Source of the DNA: Flavobacteriales bacterium
GTDB lineage: Bacteria > Bacteroidota > Bacteroidia > Flavobacteriales_F > PHOS-HE28
Assembly (NCBI GenBank): GCA_020635725.1
Contig: JACJZF010000003.1
Location: forward strand, 124,001 to 188,000
DNA: 64,000 bases
Direction: 5' to 3'
Shown here: positions 1 to 8,669 of the stretch, in pieces
Layout of the letters: every line of letters begins with the position of its first letter
Numbering within the stretch: the stretch's first letter is position 1
Translations under genes and position numbers: made by a program
The notes under the pieces: generated by a model
Seen by the model: only the letters and a program-made list of their open reading frames with translations
Database searches by the model: none
Told to the model about the DNA's origin: nothing

Positions 1-1
1 G

Positions 2-574
2 GAGAGCCTGCTCACCGGACTGCTGGAGCAGACCAACGAGCCGTACGCCATTGCCAAGATCGCGGGCATCAAGCTGGCCGAGAGCTACCGCCGCCAGTAC
101 GGGTGCAACTACATCAGCGCGATGCCCACCAACCTGTACGGGCCCAACGACAACTACGACCTCAACAACAGCCACGTGCTGCCCGCGCTCATCCGCAAGT
201 TCCACACCGCCAAGGTGACGGGCGCGCCGAGCGTCGAGGTCTGGGGCACCGGCTCGCCCATGCGCGAATTCCTGCATGTGGATGACCTGGCCGACGCCTG
301 CTTCTTCCTCATGGAGAACTACGATGAGGAGATGTTCGTGAACATCGGCACCGGCGAGGATCTCACCATCAAGGCACTGGCCGAGATGATCAAGGAGATC
401 GTGGGCTATACCGGCGAGCTCAAGTGGAACACGGAGAAGCCGGACGGCACCCCGCGCAAGCTCATGGACGTCTCCCGCTTGCACAACCTGGGTTGGAAGC
501 ACCGCATCGGCCTTCGCGAGGGCATCGCCGCGGTGTACGCCGAATTCGCCAAGAGCGAGTTGGCCAAGGCCTGA
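2..574 (+). CDS. fcl: GDP-L-fucose synthase, 5'-truncated by window edge
   Basis: C-terminal 190 residues of an extended short-chain dehydrogenase/epimerase; the frame is open to the left edge, so the start lies outside the window. The catalytic YxxxK pair is visible as YAIAK at about residues 16-20 of the fragment, followed by the family signature MPTNLYGPNDNY, and then by NSHVLPALIRKFH and the REFLHVDDLADAC segment typical of GDP-4-keto-6-deoxymannose epimerase-reductases. The enzyme makes GDP-L-fucose from GDP-4-keto-6-deoxy-D-mannose in the cytoplasm for capsule, LPS or glycoprotein synthesis. The downstream neighbours (sugar-phosphate transferase, Wzi/RemB-like barrels) fit a surface polysaccharide region, although a terminator separates them from this gene. 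Family call is secure; the biological use of the fucose is inferred. Confidence 0.92.
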   Translation, partial: ESLLTGLLEQTNEPYAIAKIAGIKLAESYRRQYGCNYISAMPTNLYGPNDNYDLNNSHVLPALIRKFHTAKVTGAPSVEVWGTGSPMREFLHVDDLADACFFLMENYDEEMFVNIGTGEDLTIKALAEMIKEIVGYTGELKWNTEKPDGTPRKLMDVSRLHNLGWKHRIGLREGIAAVYAEFAKSELAKA

Positions 575-597
575 AGCATCAGGCCGAGGCTATTCGA

Positions 598-624
598 CGA
601 AGCCCCGGACCGCCCGGGGCTTCG
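598..624 (+). terminator. Intrinsic terminator after the fucose synthase gene
   Basis: A perfect 11-bp GC-rich inverted repeat with a 5-nt loop (arms 598-608 and 614-624) lies 24 bases after the stop codon. Only a short T-rich stretch (CTATTT) follows, so termination may be partial. Confidence 0.7.
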
Positions 625-639
625 CTATTTCGGCTTCTC

Positions 640-647
640 TACCTTCG
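640..647 (+). promoter_or_regulatory. Bacteroidota-type -7 element upstream of the first barrel gene
   Basis: TACCTTCG matches the TAnnTTTG/TTCG -7 box seen before several other genes in this window. It ends 12 bases before the ATG at 660, predicting a very short leader. A TTC at 621-623 could act as a weak -33 element. Confidence 0.4.
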
Positions 648-659
648 GCGGCCTTCCCC

Positions 660-2228
660 ATGCTGCCCCGTTGGTCCGTCCTGTTCGCGCTGCTGAGCGT
701 GGCGCATCTCATCGCGCAACAGAACGACATTCCACTCCAGCGCGATTTCTACATCGACGTGGAGCGGAACGCCGCGCGCCTCGATACCGTGGTGCATACA
801 GGCCTGAAGCCCGTGATGCAGCGTAGAGCCGACCTCACCAACGTGATGGGGCACCGCGTGGACAACGAGAAGTATTACTACTGGCTCACGCTGAAGCTCT
901 TTAAGGAGCATTTCCTCGTGGTGGATGAGGGCGACTTCCACCTCACCGTGGATCCGCTCTTCCACCAGGAATACGGCTTCGACCTGGGCGACCAGACCAG
1001 CTACGTGGACACCACGCGGCTCTACTTCAACACGCGCGGCTTCTGGGTGGCCGGCGACATCGGCAAGCGCCTCTCGTTCCAGACCATGGTGCATGAGAGC
1101 CGCGGCGCGCTGCCCCAGTTTCTCTTCCGGCAGGTCTTCGCCACAGACGCGCTCTCGGGTCAGGGCCGGGTGAAGTACTTCGATGGCCGCAAAGTGGACT
1201 TCGGCTGGTCGCAGGCCACGGTCTCCTACGCCGCCACCGATTGGCTCAATGTGCAGGTGGGGCATGGCAAGCACTTCGTGGGTCACGGCTACCGCAGCGT
1301 GCTGCTGAGCGATCATGCGCCGCCGGCCCCATACCTCCAGCTCAGCGCGCTGAGCCGCAACCGGCGCTGGCAATACACCACCTGGCATGCCAAGCTCTTG
1401 CACGGCGTGACCAAGGATGACCGCTTGCCTGCCGGGGAGAGCAGCGAGTCTCTCTTCTATTGGATGCGCGCGCGCTTCAATCACCTTTCGGTCAATCTGG
1501 GCAGAGCGCAGCTCGGGCTCTTCGAAGCCACGCTGTTCCGCAACATCGATTCCGATGGCGTGCGGCCGTTCAACGCCATGGAGCTGAACCCGATCATCGG
1601 CGCCAATACGCTCGTCTTCGGCTTGGGCAAGGGAAACAAGTGCCTGGTGGGCGCCGATCTGCGCGTGAAGCTCACGGACAAGGCCTACGTGTACGGCCAG
1701 TACGCCACGGATGCGCCCGGGCGCATGGCCTGGCAGGCGGGTGCGCGGCTCTTCGATGTGCTGCGAAAGGACCTGCACCTGCAGGTGGAGTACAATGCCG
1801 CCACGCCGTTCATGTACATGAGCACTCCCGCGCAGCAGTCCTACCAGCATGAGGGTCTCGCGCTGGCCCACCCCTTGGGTACTGCCTTCACGGAGCTTGT
1901 GGGCATCGCCGATGCGGGCTTCGGCCGTTTCGCGGTGCAGCTGAAGGCGAACCTGGCCAGCTACGAGCAGGAGCCATCCGCCGCGTACAACCACGGCACC
2001 AGCTTGGAGCTGCCCGATGAGGAGGTCGCATCGCCCGAGGGAACCATCACCCGGAACCAGCTGGTCCTGGACCTGAACGCCTCCTACCTCTTCAACCCGA
2101 ACACGAACCTGCGATTCGTGCTGGGATGCCTGCGGCGTGATGCGCCCGATACCGCCGATGGCCTGCAGAGCACCTACGTGTACATGGCCCTGCGCACCAG
2201 TGTCTTCAACCGCTATTACGATCTTTGA
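660..2228 (+). CDS. Wzi/RemB-like outer-membrane beta-barrel protein
   Basis: 522 residues with an N-terminal signal peptide (about residues 1-19, ending near LIAQQ). The body is rich in alternating aromatic/polar beta-strand segments and carries the motif VGHGKHFVGHGYRSVLLSD, closely matched in the gene at 3357 (LGRGKNFFGDGYRSLLLSD). This motif and overall length are typical of the Bacteroidota relatives of capsule-assembly protein Wzi and of gliding-motility protein RemB. The predicted place is the outer membrane, with a role in holding or organising surface polysaccharide; that role is inferred. The C-terminal segment ends in aromatic residues (RTSVFNRYYDL), as expected for a barrel. It is followed 16 bases later by the sugar-phosphate transferase gene, so the three genes 660-4967 probably form one operon. 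Confidence 0.65.
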   Translation: MLPRWSVLFALLSVAHLIAQQNDIPLQRDFYIDVERNAARLDTVVHTGLKPVMQRRADLTNVMGHRVDNEKYYYWLTLKLFKEHFLVVDEGDFHLTVDPLFHQEYGFDLGDQTSYVDTTRLYFNTRGFWVAGDIGKRLSFQTMVHESRGALPQFLFRQVFATDALSGQGRVKYFDGRKVDFGWSQATVSYAATDWLNVQVGHGKHFVGHGYRSVLLSDHAPPAPYLQLSALSRNRRWQYTTWHAKLLHGVTKDDRLPAGESSESLFYWMRARFNHLSVNLGRAQLGLFEATLFRNIDSDGVRPFNAMELNPIIGANTLVFGLGKGNKCLVGADLRVKLTDKAYVYGQYATDAPGRMAWQAGARLFDVLRKDLHLQVEYNAATPFMYMSTPAQQSYQHEGLALAHPLGTAFTELVGIADAGFGRFAVQLKANLASYEQEPSAAYNHGTSLELPDEEVASPEGTITRNQLVLDLNASYLFNPNTNLRFVLGCLRRDAPDTADGLQSTYVYMALRTSVFNRYYDL

Positions 2229-2244
2229 ACGGCCCCGCTGACGC

Positions 2245-3360
2245 GTGAAAGAGCACGGCTACATCCTCATCCTCGGCTTCTTCACCGCGCTTGTCGTGGT
2301 GGTGCTCACCATGCCCTCGCTCATCAAGGTGGCCCGCATGAAGCACCTGGTGGATGAGCCCAGCGAGCAGCGGAAGCTCCACCACCGCAGCGTGCCCACC
2401 ATCGGCGGCATCATCATCTTCGCCGCCATCATCTTCTCCTACGCGCTCTGGTTCCCCGAAGGGCGCGCACCGGGCATGGATGAGGCCCTGTTCCCAGACC
2501 TGTACCGTGCCATGGGCGGCGCTTACCGCGACTTCAAGTACGTGATCGCCGCGCTGGTGCTGCTCTTCTTCATCGGCGTGAAGGACGATATCGTAGGCTT
2601 CTCACCCGTGAAGAAGCTCGTGGGGCACATGGTGGTGGGCTACATCCTGGTGGTGATGGCGGGCATCCGCATCCACGACATGCACGGCATCTTCGGCATC
2701 TACGAGCTCGCGCCCTCGATCAGCATCGCCTTCTCCTTCTTCGTGTATGTGGTGGTGGTGAATGCCATCAACCTCATCGATGGGGTCGATGGGCTGGCGG
2801 GCGGCGTAGGCCTGATTGCCAGCGTGGCCTTCGGCACCTGGCTCTTCCTCGCCGGCGATGTCGCGCTCTCGCTGCTGGCCTTCGTGCTGGCCGGGGCCCT
2901 GCTCGGCTTCCTGGTGTTCAACTACCACCCGGCCCGCATCTTCATGGGCGATAGCGGCTCGCTGATCATCGGCGCGGTGCTCTCGGTGCTGGCCATGAAA
3001 GTGGTGGACCACGACACGAGCCGGCTCCCGCTCAAGCTGCAGCAGCTACCCACGCCCATCTTCGCCATGGCCGTGCTCGCCTATCCCCTGGTCGATACGC
3101 TGCGGGTGTTCGTGGTGCGCATGGTGCGCGGCATCTCGCCCTTCTCCGCGGACAAGAACCACATCCACCACAGGTTGCTGGCGCTAGGCCTCGGGCATCG
3201 GGGTACCACCGCGATGATCTATGGGTATGTGGTGGCGGTGATTGCGTTGAGCATGGTCACGCGGAAATGGCATCCCAACATCGGCCTGATGGTGCTCGGC
3301 ACATCGGCCTTCGCCTTGGCCATGCTGCCCTTCGTGTGGCCCAAGCGGGAAGGAGCATGA
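2245..3360 (+). CDS. WecA/TagO-type undecaprenyl-phosphate sugar-1-phosphate transferase (MraY family)
   Basis: 371-residue polytopic membrane protein of glycosyltransferase family 4. Diagnostic motifs are present in order: the metal-binding VKDD near residue 112, NAINLIDGVDGLAGG near 172, FMGDSGS near 233 and the histidine motif NHIHHRLL near 308. These enzymes transfer GlcNAc- or a related sugar-1-phosphate from UDP-sugar to undecaprenyl phosphate at the cytoplasmic face, starting O-antigen, capsule or teichoic-acid-like chains. The start is GTG at 2245, 16 bases after the preceding stop. The stop overlaps the next ATG (ATGA), showing tight coupling with the second barrel gene. Which sugar is used cannot be read from sequence, so no gene symbol is given. 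Confidence 0.88.
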   Translation: MKEHGYILILGFFTALVVVVLTMPSLIKVARMKHLVDEPSEQRKLHHRSVPTIGGIIIFAAIIFSYALWFPEGRAPGMDEALFPDLYRAMGGAYRDFKYVIAALVLLFFIGVKDDIVGFSPVKKLVGHMVVGYILVVMAGIRIHDMHGIFGIYELAPSISIAFSFFVYVVVVNAINLIDGVDGLAGGVGLIASVAFGTWLFLAGDVALSLLAFVLAGALLGFLVFNYHPARIFMGDSGSLIIGAVLSVLAMKVVDHDTSRLPLKLQQLPTPIFAMAVLAYPLVDTLRVFVVRMVRGISPFSADKNHIHHRLLALGLGHRGTTAMIYGYVVAVIALSMVTRKWHPNIGLMVLGTSAFALAMLPFVWPKREGA

Positions 3361-4967
3361 GGCGGCCGCTGCTGGTCTTCGCCGTGCTCGTGCCCGGCAT
3401 GGCGCTGCCTCAAACAGCTTGGCTGCCCCTGAGCCGTGAGGTGGAACGCCCGTATGCCGCGCTGATCCAATCCGTAGGCTCACCGATGCACAGCGCCGTG
3501 CGACCCTATGCGCGCCGTGAACTAAGCGCCTTGGGGCTGCCGGACAGCACCTTGCTCCCTTCTGCCTTGCCTGTCTTGGACCGATGGGCCGGCGTGCGCA
3601 ACGGCCGCAAGGTGCGCTGGGGGCCGCTCCTGGACCTGCAAGCGGGCTTCGACACCGATACCGCCGCCGGGGTGGTTCATCGCGCGGGCGCCGGTTTCTG
3701 GTTCGATGCCGACCTGGGCCAGCGCTGGAGCGTGCATGCCGATGCGATGAGCTGGCACGAGCGCCTGCCGGCCTACCTCGACTCGGTGGCCGATGCCGCG
3801 CAGACCGTTCCCGGCGAAGGGATCTCCTACCTGCCCTTCGGTGCCGACAGCGGCGCGGCGGTGGCGCACTACGATTGGAGCGGTTACGTGAGCTGGGACC
3901 CGGGCAAGTACTTCAACCTGACCCTGGGGCGCGGCAAGAATTTCTTCGGCGATGGCTACCGCTCCCTGTTGCTCAGCGATGAGGCCACCAGCTATCCCTA
4001 CCTGCGCATCACCACCACGGTGTGGCGAGTGAAGTACGTGAACCTGTTCGCTTCCATGAACGACATCCGCGGCGCCAATGGCGTGGCCTCGGATTTCCGG
4101 CGGAAATGGGCGAGCATGCACTACCTCTCGTGGAACGCGGGTAAGCGGATCAACGTGGCGCTCTTCGAGGCCATCGTCTGGAGCCAGGGAGACAGCCTGT
4201 ACCCGCGCGGCTTCGATATGAACTACCTCAATCCGATCATCTTCTACCGGCCGGTGGAATACAATCTCGGATCGCCGGACAACGCCCTGCTCGGGGGCTC
4301 CTTCAGCATCAAGGCCGGCAAGCGCACCCTCCTCTACGGGCAAGTGGTGCTCGATGAGTTCCTGCTGAAAGAGGTGCGCGCCGGCAACGGCTGGTTCGGG
4401 AACAAGCAGGCCGCGCAGCTGGGCCTGGTGGCCCGCGACGCCTTCGGCCGGAAAGGGCTGATGCTGCGGGCCGAATGGAACGCGGTGCGCCCCTTCATGT
4501 ACACCCACAGCGATACGCGGCAGAACTACGCGCACTTCGGGCAGCCCTTGGCGCACCCATTCGGGTCAAATTTCCAGGAGGTGCTGGCGCAAGCCGAACT
4601 CACGCAGGACCGCTGGCTCTTCAGTGCGCGGGCGAGCATGGCCTGGCTGGGGCGTGATGCCGAGTACAGCTACGGCAACAACATCTTCCGCCCGGAGAGC
4701 GACCGCCAGAGCAACAGCATCGGGCAATTCCGCAACTATGGCTTCGCCATCGGTAGCGTGAACGAGTACACCGTGCTGCATGCCGAGGCCCGGGCCGGCT
4801 GGCTCATCGATGGCTCCACGGGGACACGGCTCGAAGCCTCGGCACTCTACCGCACCGCGGGGCTGGCGGACGGCGGCTCGCGCCAGGCCGTGGTGGTGCG
4901 GGTGGGCGTGGCCTGCTACTTCAGGGACCGCCATGCGGAGCAGGAACCGCGTTATGTGCTCAACTGA
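3357..4967 (+). CDS. Second Wzi/RemB-like outer-membrane beta-barrel protein
   Basis: 536 residues when started at the ATG that overlaps the upstream stop codon (ATGA); this gives a clean signal peptide (MRRPLLVFAVLVPGMALPQ), whereas longer in-frame starts lie inside the transferase gene. Motif LGRGKNFFGDGYRSLLLSDE near residue 195 and the following SYPYLRITTTVWRVKYVN block match the RemB/Wzi-like family. It shares with the gene at 660 the GYRS.LLSD motif, a NPIIxxxxxEYNLG/LNPIIGANTLVFGLG block, a KxLLYGQ/KAYVYGQ strand and the segment EWNAVRPFMYxHSxTRQNYxHFGQPLAHP, which shows that the two are paralogues. Predicted outer-membrane barrel associated with surface polysaccharide or motility. Confidence 0.68.
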   Translation: MRRPLLVFAVLVPGMALPQTAWLPLSREVERPYAALIQSVGSPMHSAVRPYARRELSALGLPDSTLLPSALPVLDRWAGVRNGRKVRWGPLLDLQAGFDTDTAAGVVHRAGAGFWFDADLGQRWSVHADAMSWHERLPAYLDSVADAAQTVPGEGISYLPFGADSGAAVAHYDWSGYVSWDPGKYFNLTLGRGKNFFGDGYRSLLLSDEATSYPYLRITTTVWRVKYVNLFASMNDIRGANGVASDFRRKWASMHYLSWNAGKRINVALFEAIVWSQGDSLYPRGFDMNYLNPIIFYRPVEYNLGSPDNALLGGSFSIKAGKRTLLYGQVVLDEFLLKEVRAGNGWFGNKQAAQLGLVARDAFGRKGLMLRAEWNAVRPFMYTHSDTRQNYAHFGQPLAHPFGSNFQEVLAQAELTQDRWLFSARASMAWLGRDAEYSYGNNIFRPESDRQSNSIGQFRNYGFAIGSVNEYTVLHAEARAGWLIDGSTGTRLEASALYRTAGLADGGSRQAVVVRVGVACYFRDRHAEQEPRYVLN

Positions 4968-4988
4968 GCCGGGTTCGGGGCAACGGGA

Positions 4989-4996
4989 TACTTTTG
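4989..4996 (+). promoter_or_regulatory. Bacteroidota-type -7 element for the cytochrome oxidase assembly cluster
   Basis: TACTTTTG is an exact match to TAnnTTTG, 37 bases before the TTG start of ctaB, and would place transcription start near 5003. No convincing -33 TTG was found at the usual spacing. Confidence 0.5.
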
Positions 4997-5033
4997 CCGC
5001 GCCTCGGCGGAGCAACTGGCTGGGGCGGATCTC

Positions 5034-5930
5034 TTGAGCAAGCCGCAGGCATACGCCGGTTCACGTTCCTCGATCGCCAAGCTGCGTGAGCTGGCCGTGC
5101 TCTTCAAGCTGCGCCTGGCCTCCCTGGTGGTGGTGAGCGCGGTGCTGGGCTATCTCCTTGGTGTAGCGCCCGGCGCCTTCAGCGGCTGGGATCTGCTGGT
5201 GCTCTCCTTCGCGGGCACATTGCTCACCGGTGCCTCCAACGCGCTCAATCAAGTGCTGGAGGTGCGCGAGGATGGCCTCATGAAGCGCACTTCGGAGAGG
5301 CCCTTGGTCCGCGGCGCGCTTTCTGGGGCAGAGGCCGTCTGGGCTGCGTTCATCGCCGGCGGACTCGGCACTTTCCTCCTCTGGATGAGCTTCGGCCCGC
5401 TGACCGGCATTCTGGGATTCATCTCGCTCTTCATGTACGTGGCCCTGTACACGCCCTTGAAGAAGCGCTCGCCCTGGGCCGTGTTCGTCGGGGCTTTTCC
5501 GGGAGCCTTCCCGCCCATGCTCGGCTATGTGGCGGCCACCGGGCAATTCGGTCTTGCGCCCGGGCTGCTCTTCGCCATGCAGTTCATGTGGCAATTCCCG
5601 CATTTCTGGGCCATCGCCTGGGTGCTCGATGAGGATTACGCGCGGGCCGGTTTCCGCCTGCTGCCTTCGCCCGAAGGCCGGGATCGGCGAAGCGCCTTCC
5701 TGATCCTGCTCTACACGCTGTTCGTCATTCCGGTAGGCATGCTGCCGTGGGTCTTCGGCCTGGTAGGGCTCTCTTCCATGGGCGTGGCCGTGCTGCTGGG
5801 CCTGGTGATGCTGGTGCCGGCCTGGCGCCTGTACCGCTCACTCGAGCGGAAACGTGCTCGGCAACTGATGTTCGCCAGTTTCCTCTATCTGCCCATCGTG
5901 CAGCTTGCGTACGTCATCGATCGCCTATGA
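5034..5930 (+). CDS. ctaB: Protoheme IX farnesyltransferase (heme O synthase)
   Basis: 298-residue UbiA-family prenyltransferase that attaches a farnesyl group to heme b to make heme O, needed by heme-copper oxidases. The allylic-diphosphate-binding motif appears as NALNQVLEVREDGLMKRTSE near residue 65, and the second aspartate region as WVLDEDYARAGFRLLP near residue 200; several membrane helices surround them. The start used is TTG at 5034; the charged N-terminus before the first helix supports it. The stop overlaps the ATG of the next gene (ATGA). Leading position in a cluster of oxidase subunit III, subunit IV and SCO1 genes is typical of Flavobacteria, where subunits I and II lie in a separate operon with the alternative complex III genes. 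Confidence 0.93.
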   Translation: MSKPQAYAGSRSSIAKLRELAVLFKLRLASLVVVSAVLGYLLGVAPGAFSGWDLLVLSFAGTLLTGASNALNQVLEVREDGLMKRTSERPLVRGALSGAEAVWAAFIAGGLGTFLLWMSFGPLTGILGFISLFMYVALYTPLKKRSPWAVFVGAFPGAFPPMLGYVAATGQFGLAPGLLFAMQFMWQFPHFWAIAWVLDEDYARAGFRLLPSPEGRDRRSAFLILLYTLFVIPVGMLPWVFGLVGLSSMGVAVLLGLVMLVPAWRLYRSLERKRARQLMFASFLYLPIVQLAYVIDRL

Positions 5931-6655
5931 CCGACCAGACCCTCTCTCCAGCCGAAGAGCGTAAACGCGCGGATAGCTCGCGGCGGATGATCACCTGGCT
6001 GCTGGTCTTCGCCATCGTCATGTTCTTTGCCGGGCTCACCAGCGCGTACATCGTGAGCATGAGCGGCGGCTATTGGACCCGCATCGCCATGCCGCAGCCC
6101 TTCATCTGGAGCACGGTGCTGGTGCTGGCAGGGAGCGTAACGGTTCATCTGGCGCTGGTCAGCGCGCGTCGCGGCCGTACGGGGCTCATCGCCCCGCTGC
6201 TGCTGGCCACCCTCGGCCTGGGCATAGCCTTCGGGGTGTCCCAGTTCAAAGGCTGGTCACGGCTGGTGGAGATCGGCATCACCCCCAGCCCCAACAAGCT
6301 GCTCGGCATCGGCGGAACCTACGGCGTGGATTTCAGTGTGACCAAGGATGGAAAAGCCCTGGTGCCGCATGAGGGCCATTGGTACAAGGCCGATGACACC
6401 GCATTCCAGCTTCAGCTCGATCAGGAGGTAGCCGAGCAGAAAGACCGCACGGGGCCTTATTTCTACGCCCTTACCGCCGCCCACGCGGCCCACGTCCTCT
6501 TCGGGCTGCTCAGCCTGCTGGTGATGCTGGGCATGGCTTTGGGGAAGCGCTATTCGGCTGAGCGCCATGTGGGTCTGTGGGCCGGGGCCGTTTACTGGCA
6601 TTTCCTCGCCGGCCTGTGGGTATTCCTCTTTTTGTTCCTGAAGTACGTTCACTAA
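5927..6655 (+). CDS. Cytochrome c oxidase subunit III-like protein (first copy)
   Basis: 242 residues with five predicted membrane helices; the start at 5927 overlaps the ctaB stop and gives a soluble polar N-terminus before the first helix. The C-terminal AAHAAHVLFGLLSLL and GAVYWHFLAGLWVFLFLFLKYVH segments are the conserved histidine-rich helices of heme-copper oxidase subunit III. It lacks the full seven-helix length (the protein at 6679 is longer), and carries a soluble loop of about 70 residues between helices. The paired subunit III genes in tandem are characteristic of the Flavobacteria caa3-type oxidase assembly cluster. It should be part of the oxidase in the cytoplasmic membrane. 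Confidence 0.88.
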   Translation: MTDQTLSPAEERKRADSSRRMITWLLVFAIVMFFAGLTSAYIVSMSGGYWTRIAMPQPFIWSTVLVLAGSVTVHLALVSARRGRTGLIAPLLLATLGLGIAFGVSQFKGWSRLVEIGITPSPNKLLGIGGTYGVDFSVTKDGKALVPHEGHWYKADDTAFQLQLDQEVAEQKDRTGPYFYALTAAHAAHVLFGLLSLLVMLGMALGKRYSAERHVGLWAGAVYWHFLAGLWVFLFLFLKYVH

Positions 6656-6678
6656 CATTGCCGCCGCATAACCAGGTC

Positions 6679-7545
6679 ATGGCAGGAGACGCTACGAAAG
6701 CACTGAGCAACGACGTCCTCTGGGGCGGCGGCCGCTCCCCGTTCAGCATCAGCTACGGGAAGATGATGATGTGGTTCTTCCTGGTGTCCGACGCCTTGAC
6801 CTTCAGCGGTTTGCTGGTGGCCTACGGCTTCGTGCGCCACAGCACCACCGAGGCTTGGCCCATCGGGGAGGAGGTCTTCAGGGCCTTGCCTTTCCTGCAC
6901 GGCAACTACCCGCTGATCTACGTGGCCCTGATGACGGCCATCCTGATCTTCAGCTCCGTGACCATGGTGCTGGCCGTGGAGGCCGGTCACCGCATGGATA
7001 AGTCGGGCGTGATCAAATGGCTCTTCGCCACGGTGCTCGGCGGTGCCTTCTTCGTGGGCTCGCAGGCGTGGGAGTGGAGCCACTTCATCCACGGCGGCGG
7101 CGGATACATGACCACGGCGGCAGGGGAGAAGTACTGGGTGCACAACGATGAGCACGACACGCATAACCCCACCGCGCACGAGAGCTTCCACCTGGTGCCG
7201 GCGCTCGAGGGCCACTACCTGCAGGGGGCTGAGGGCGCGCACCACCTGAGCCGCGAGGAATCCATCGCGATCTGGAACAAGCGCGTGAGCTATGTCGATG
7301 GCGCCAACATGACGCGCAACGAGTACGGCCCGCCGCAATACGCCAACTTCTTCTTCTTCATCACCGGCTTCCACGGCTTCCACGTGTTCAGCGGCGTGAT
7401 CATCAACCTGATCGTGCTGGTCATGGCGCTGCAGGGCGTCTTCCACCGCCGCGGCCACTACGAGATGGTGGAGAAGGCCGGTCTATACTGGCACTTCGTG
7501 GATCTCGTGTGGGTGTTCGTGTTCACCTTCTTCTACCTGCTCTGA
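6679..7545 (+). CDS. Cytochrome c oxidase subunit III (second copy)
   Basis: 288 residues starting at ATG 6679, 23 bases after the preceding stop. Helices include KMMMWFFLVSDALTFSGLL, the QAWEWSHFIH segment and the C-terminal FFITGFHGFHVFSGVIIN and GLYWHFVDLVWVFVFTFFYLL blocks, which are hallmarks of oxidase subunit III. A hydrophilic insert of about 70 residues (near residues 140-205, rich in His, Glu and Asp) sits between helices 4 and 5, an arrangement common in Bacteroidota homologues. Subunit III stabilises the catalytic subunit I and is thought to aid proton and oxygen access. Confidence 0.92.
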   Translation: MAGDATKALSNDVLWGGGRSPFSISYGKMMMWFFLVSDALTFSGLLVAYGFVRHSTTEAWPIGEEVFRALPFLHGNYPLIYVALMTAILIFSSVTMVLAVEAGHRMDKSGVIKWLFATVLGGAFFVGSQAWEWSHFIHGGGGYMTTAAGEKYWVHNDEHDTHNPTAHESFHLVPALEGHYLQGAEGAHHLSREESIAIWNKRVSYVDGANMTRNEYGPPQYANFFFFITGFHGFHVFSGVIINLIVLVMALQGVFHRRGHYEMVEKAGLYWHFVDLVWVFVFTFFYLL

Positions 7546-7558
7546 TCAATTCCTGCGC

Positions 7559-7927
7559 ATGGAACGCGACGACATCATCGAATACAGCCTCGACGCCCAC
7601 CACAGCGAGGAGGAGGGACGGAAGATCCGCCGGAAGATCTGGCTCGTGACCTTGCTCCTGGCCGTAGTCACCACCATCGAGGTGGCCGTGGGCGCTTACT
7701 GGAAGGAGTGGTTCCCGGGGCATTGGCAGGCCGTGAAGTGGACTTTCGTGGTGCTCACGCTCGTGAAGGCCACGTACATCGTCATGACCTTCATGCACCT
7801 CGGCGATGAGCGCCGGAACATCCGCAGCATCATCCTGCTGCCATACGCGCTCTTCATCCTCTACCTGATCTTCATCGCGATCTGGGAATCGCAGTACGTG
7901 CATCACACCTGGGAGACGTATCTCTGA
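7559..7927 (+). CDS. Cytochrome c oxidase subunit IV-like small membrane protein
   Basis: 122 residues with three membrane helices and an acidic, histidine-containing N-terminus. The segment VVLTLVKATYIVMTFMHLG is the conserved core of the prokaryotic COX4 family (caa3/aa3 oxidase small subunit). It lies 13 bases after subunit III and its stop overlaps the SCO1 start by one base (TGATG), so the genes are likely co-translated. The role is as an accessory subunit of the oxidase. Confidence 0.9.
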   Translation: MERDDIIEYSLDAHHSEEEGRKIRRKIWLVTLLLAVVTTIEVAVGAYWKEWFPGHWQAVKWTFVVLTLVKATYIVMTFMHLGDERRNIRSIILLPYALFILYLIFIAIWESQYVHHTWETYL

Positions 7928-8658
7928 TGTCCGCGAAGCCTTCGAGCCGGCGGCGCAAATGGCTCGTTCTGGGCGGTATCGCCGCCTTCGTGCTGAGCCT
8001 CTTCCTGTTCTTCTCGCCTTGGGCGGGCCTGGCCAAGCACCGCTTCAATTACCTGCCCTATTTCGGTCCGAAGGAGACGCGCGTCGTCGAACGCGATGGC
8101 CGATCGGTGATCGACACGGTCTACGCCACCATCCCGCCGTTCCGCTTCACTGACCAGTTCGGAAGAGCCTTCACTGATCAGGACGCCGCAGGGAAGATCC
8201 TGGTCGTCGACTTCTTCTTCACGCGCTGCGGCACCATCTGTCCGCGTATGGGCGTGCAGATGCAGCAGCTCCAGCTGAAGCTCAATGACCCGGCGTTCGA
8301 GGATGTGCTCTTCCTCAGTCACACCGTCGATCCCGAGCACGATACTCCCGAGGTGCTGCGCGAGTATGCGCGCAAGCTCGAGGCTGACACCGCGCGCTGG
8401 AAATTCCTCACCGGGAACAAGGCCGATATCTATCTCCTGGGCAGTGAGGGCTACTACTTGGCCGCTCGGGAGGATGTGATGGCCGAAGGTGGCTTCCTCC
8501 ACTCCGAGAAGTTCGTGCTGATCGATAAGGACAGGCACATCCGCGGGTACTACGATGGCACCACCGCCGAGGGCATGAATGCCGTGGCGGCAGACATCAA
8601 GATGCTGCTGAAGGAAGAGAAGATCAAGCGCGCAGAGGCCGCACGCGCCAATCGCTGA
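7927..8658 (+). CDS. SCO1/SenC-family copper chaperone for cytochrome oxidase
   Basis: 243 residues with one N-terminal membrane anchor (about residues 14-32) and a periplasmic thioredoxin-fold domain. The copper-binding cysteines occur as CGTIC in FTRCGTICPRMGVQ near residue 100, and the third copper ligand as the His of FLHSEKFVLIDKD near residue 190. SCO proteins deliver or reduce copper for the CuA site of oxidase subunit II. Position between subunit IV and DUF420 genes supports this role. The basic C-terminal tail (KEEKIKRAEAARANR) is unremarkable. Confidence 0.93.
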   Translation: MSAKPSSRRRKWLVLGGIAAFVLSLFLFFSPWAGLAKHRFNYLPYFGPKETRVVERDGRSVIDTVYATIPPFRFTDQFGRAFTDQDAAGKILVVDFFFTRCGTICPRMGVQMQQLQLKLNDPAFEDVLFLSHTVDPEHDTPEVLREYARKLEADTARWKFLTGNKADIYLLGSEGYYLAAREDVMAEGGFLHSEKFVLIDKDRHIRGYYDGTTAEGMNAVAADIKMLLKEEKIKRAEAARANR

Positions 8659-8669
8659 CCCATCGCCCC

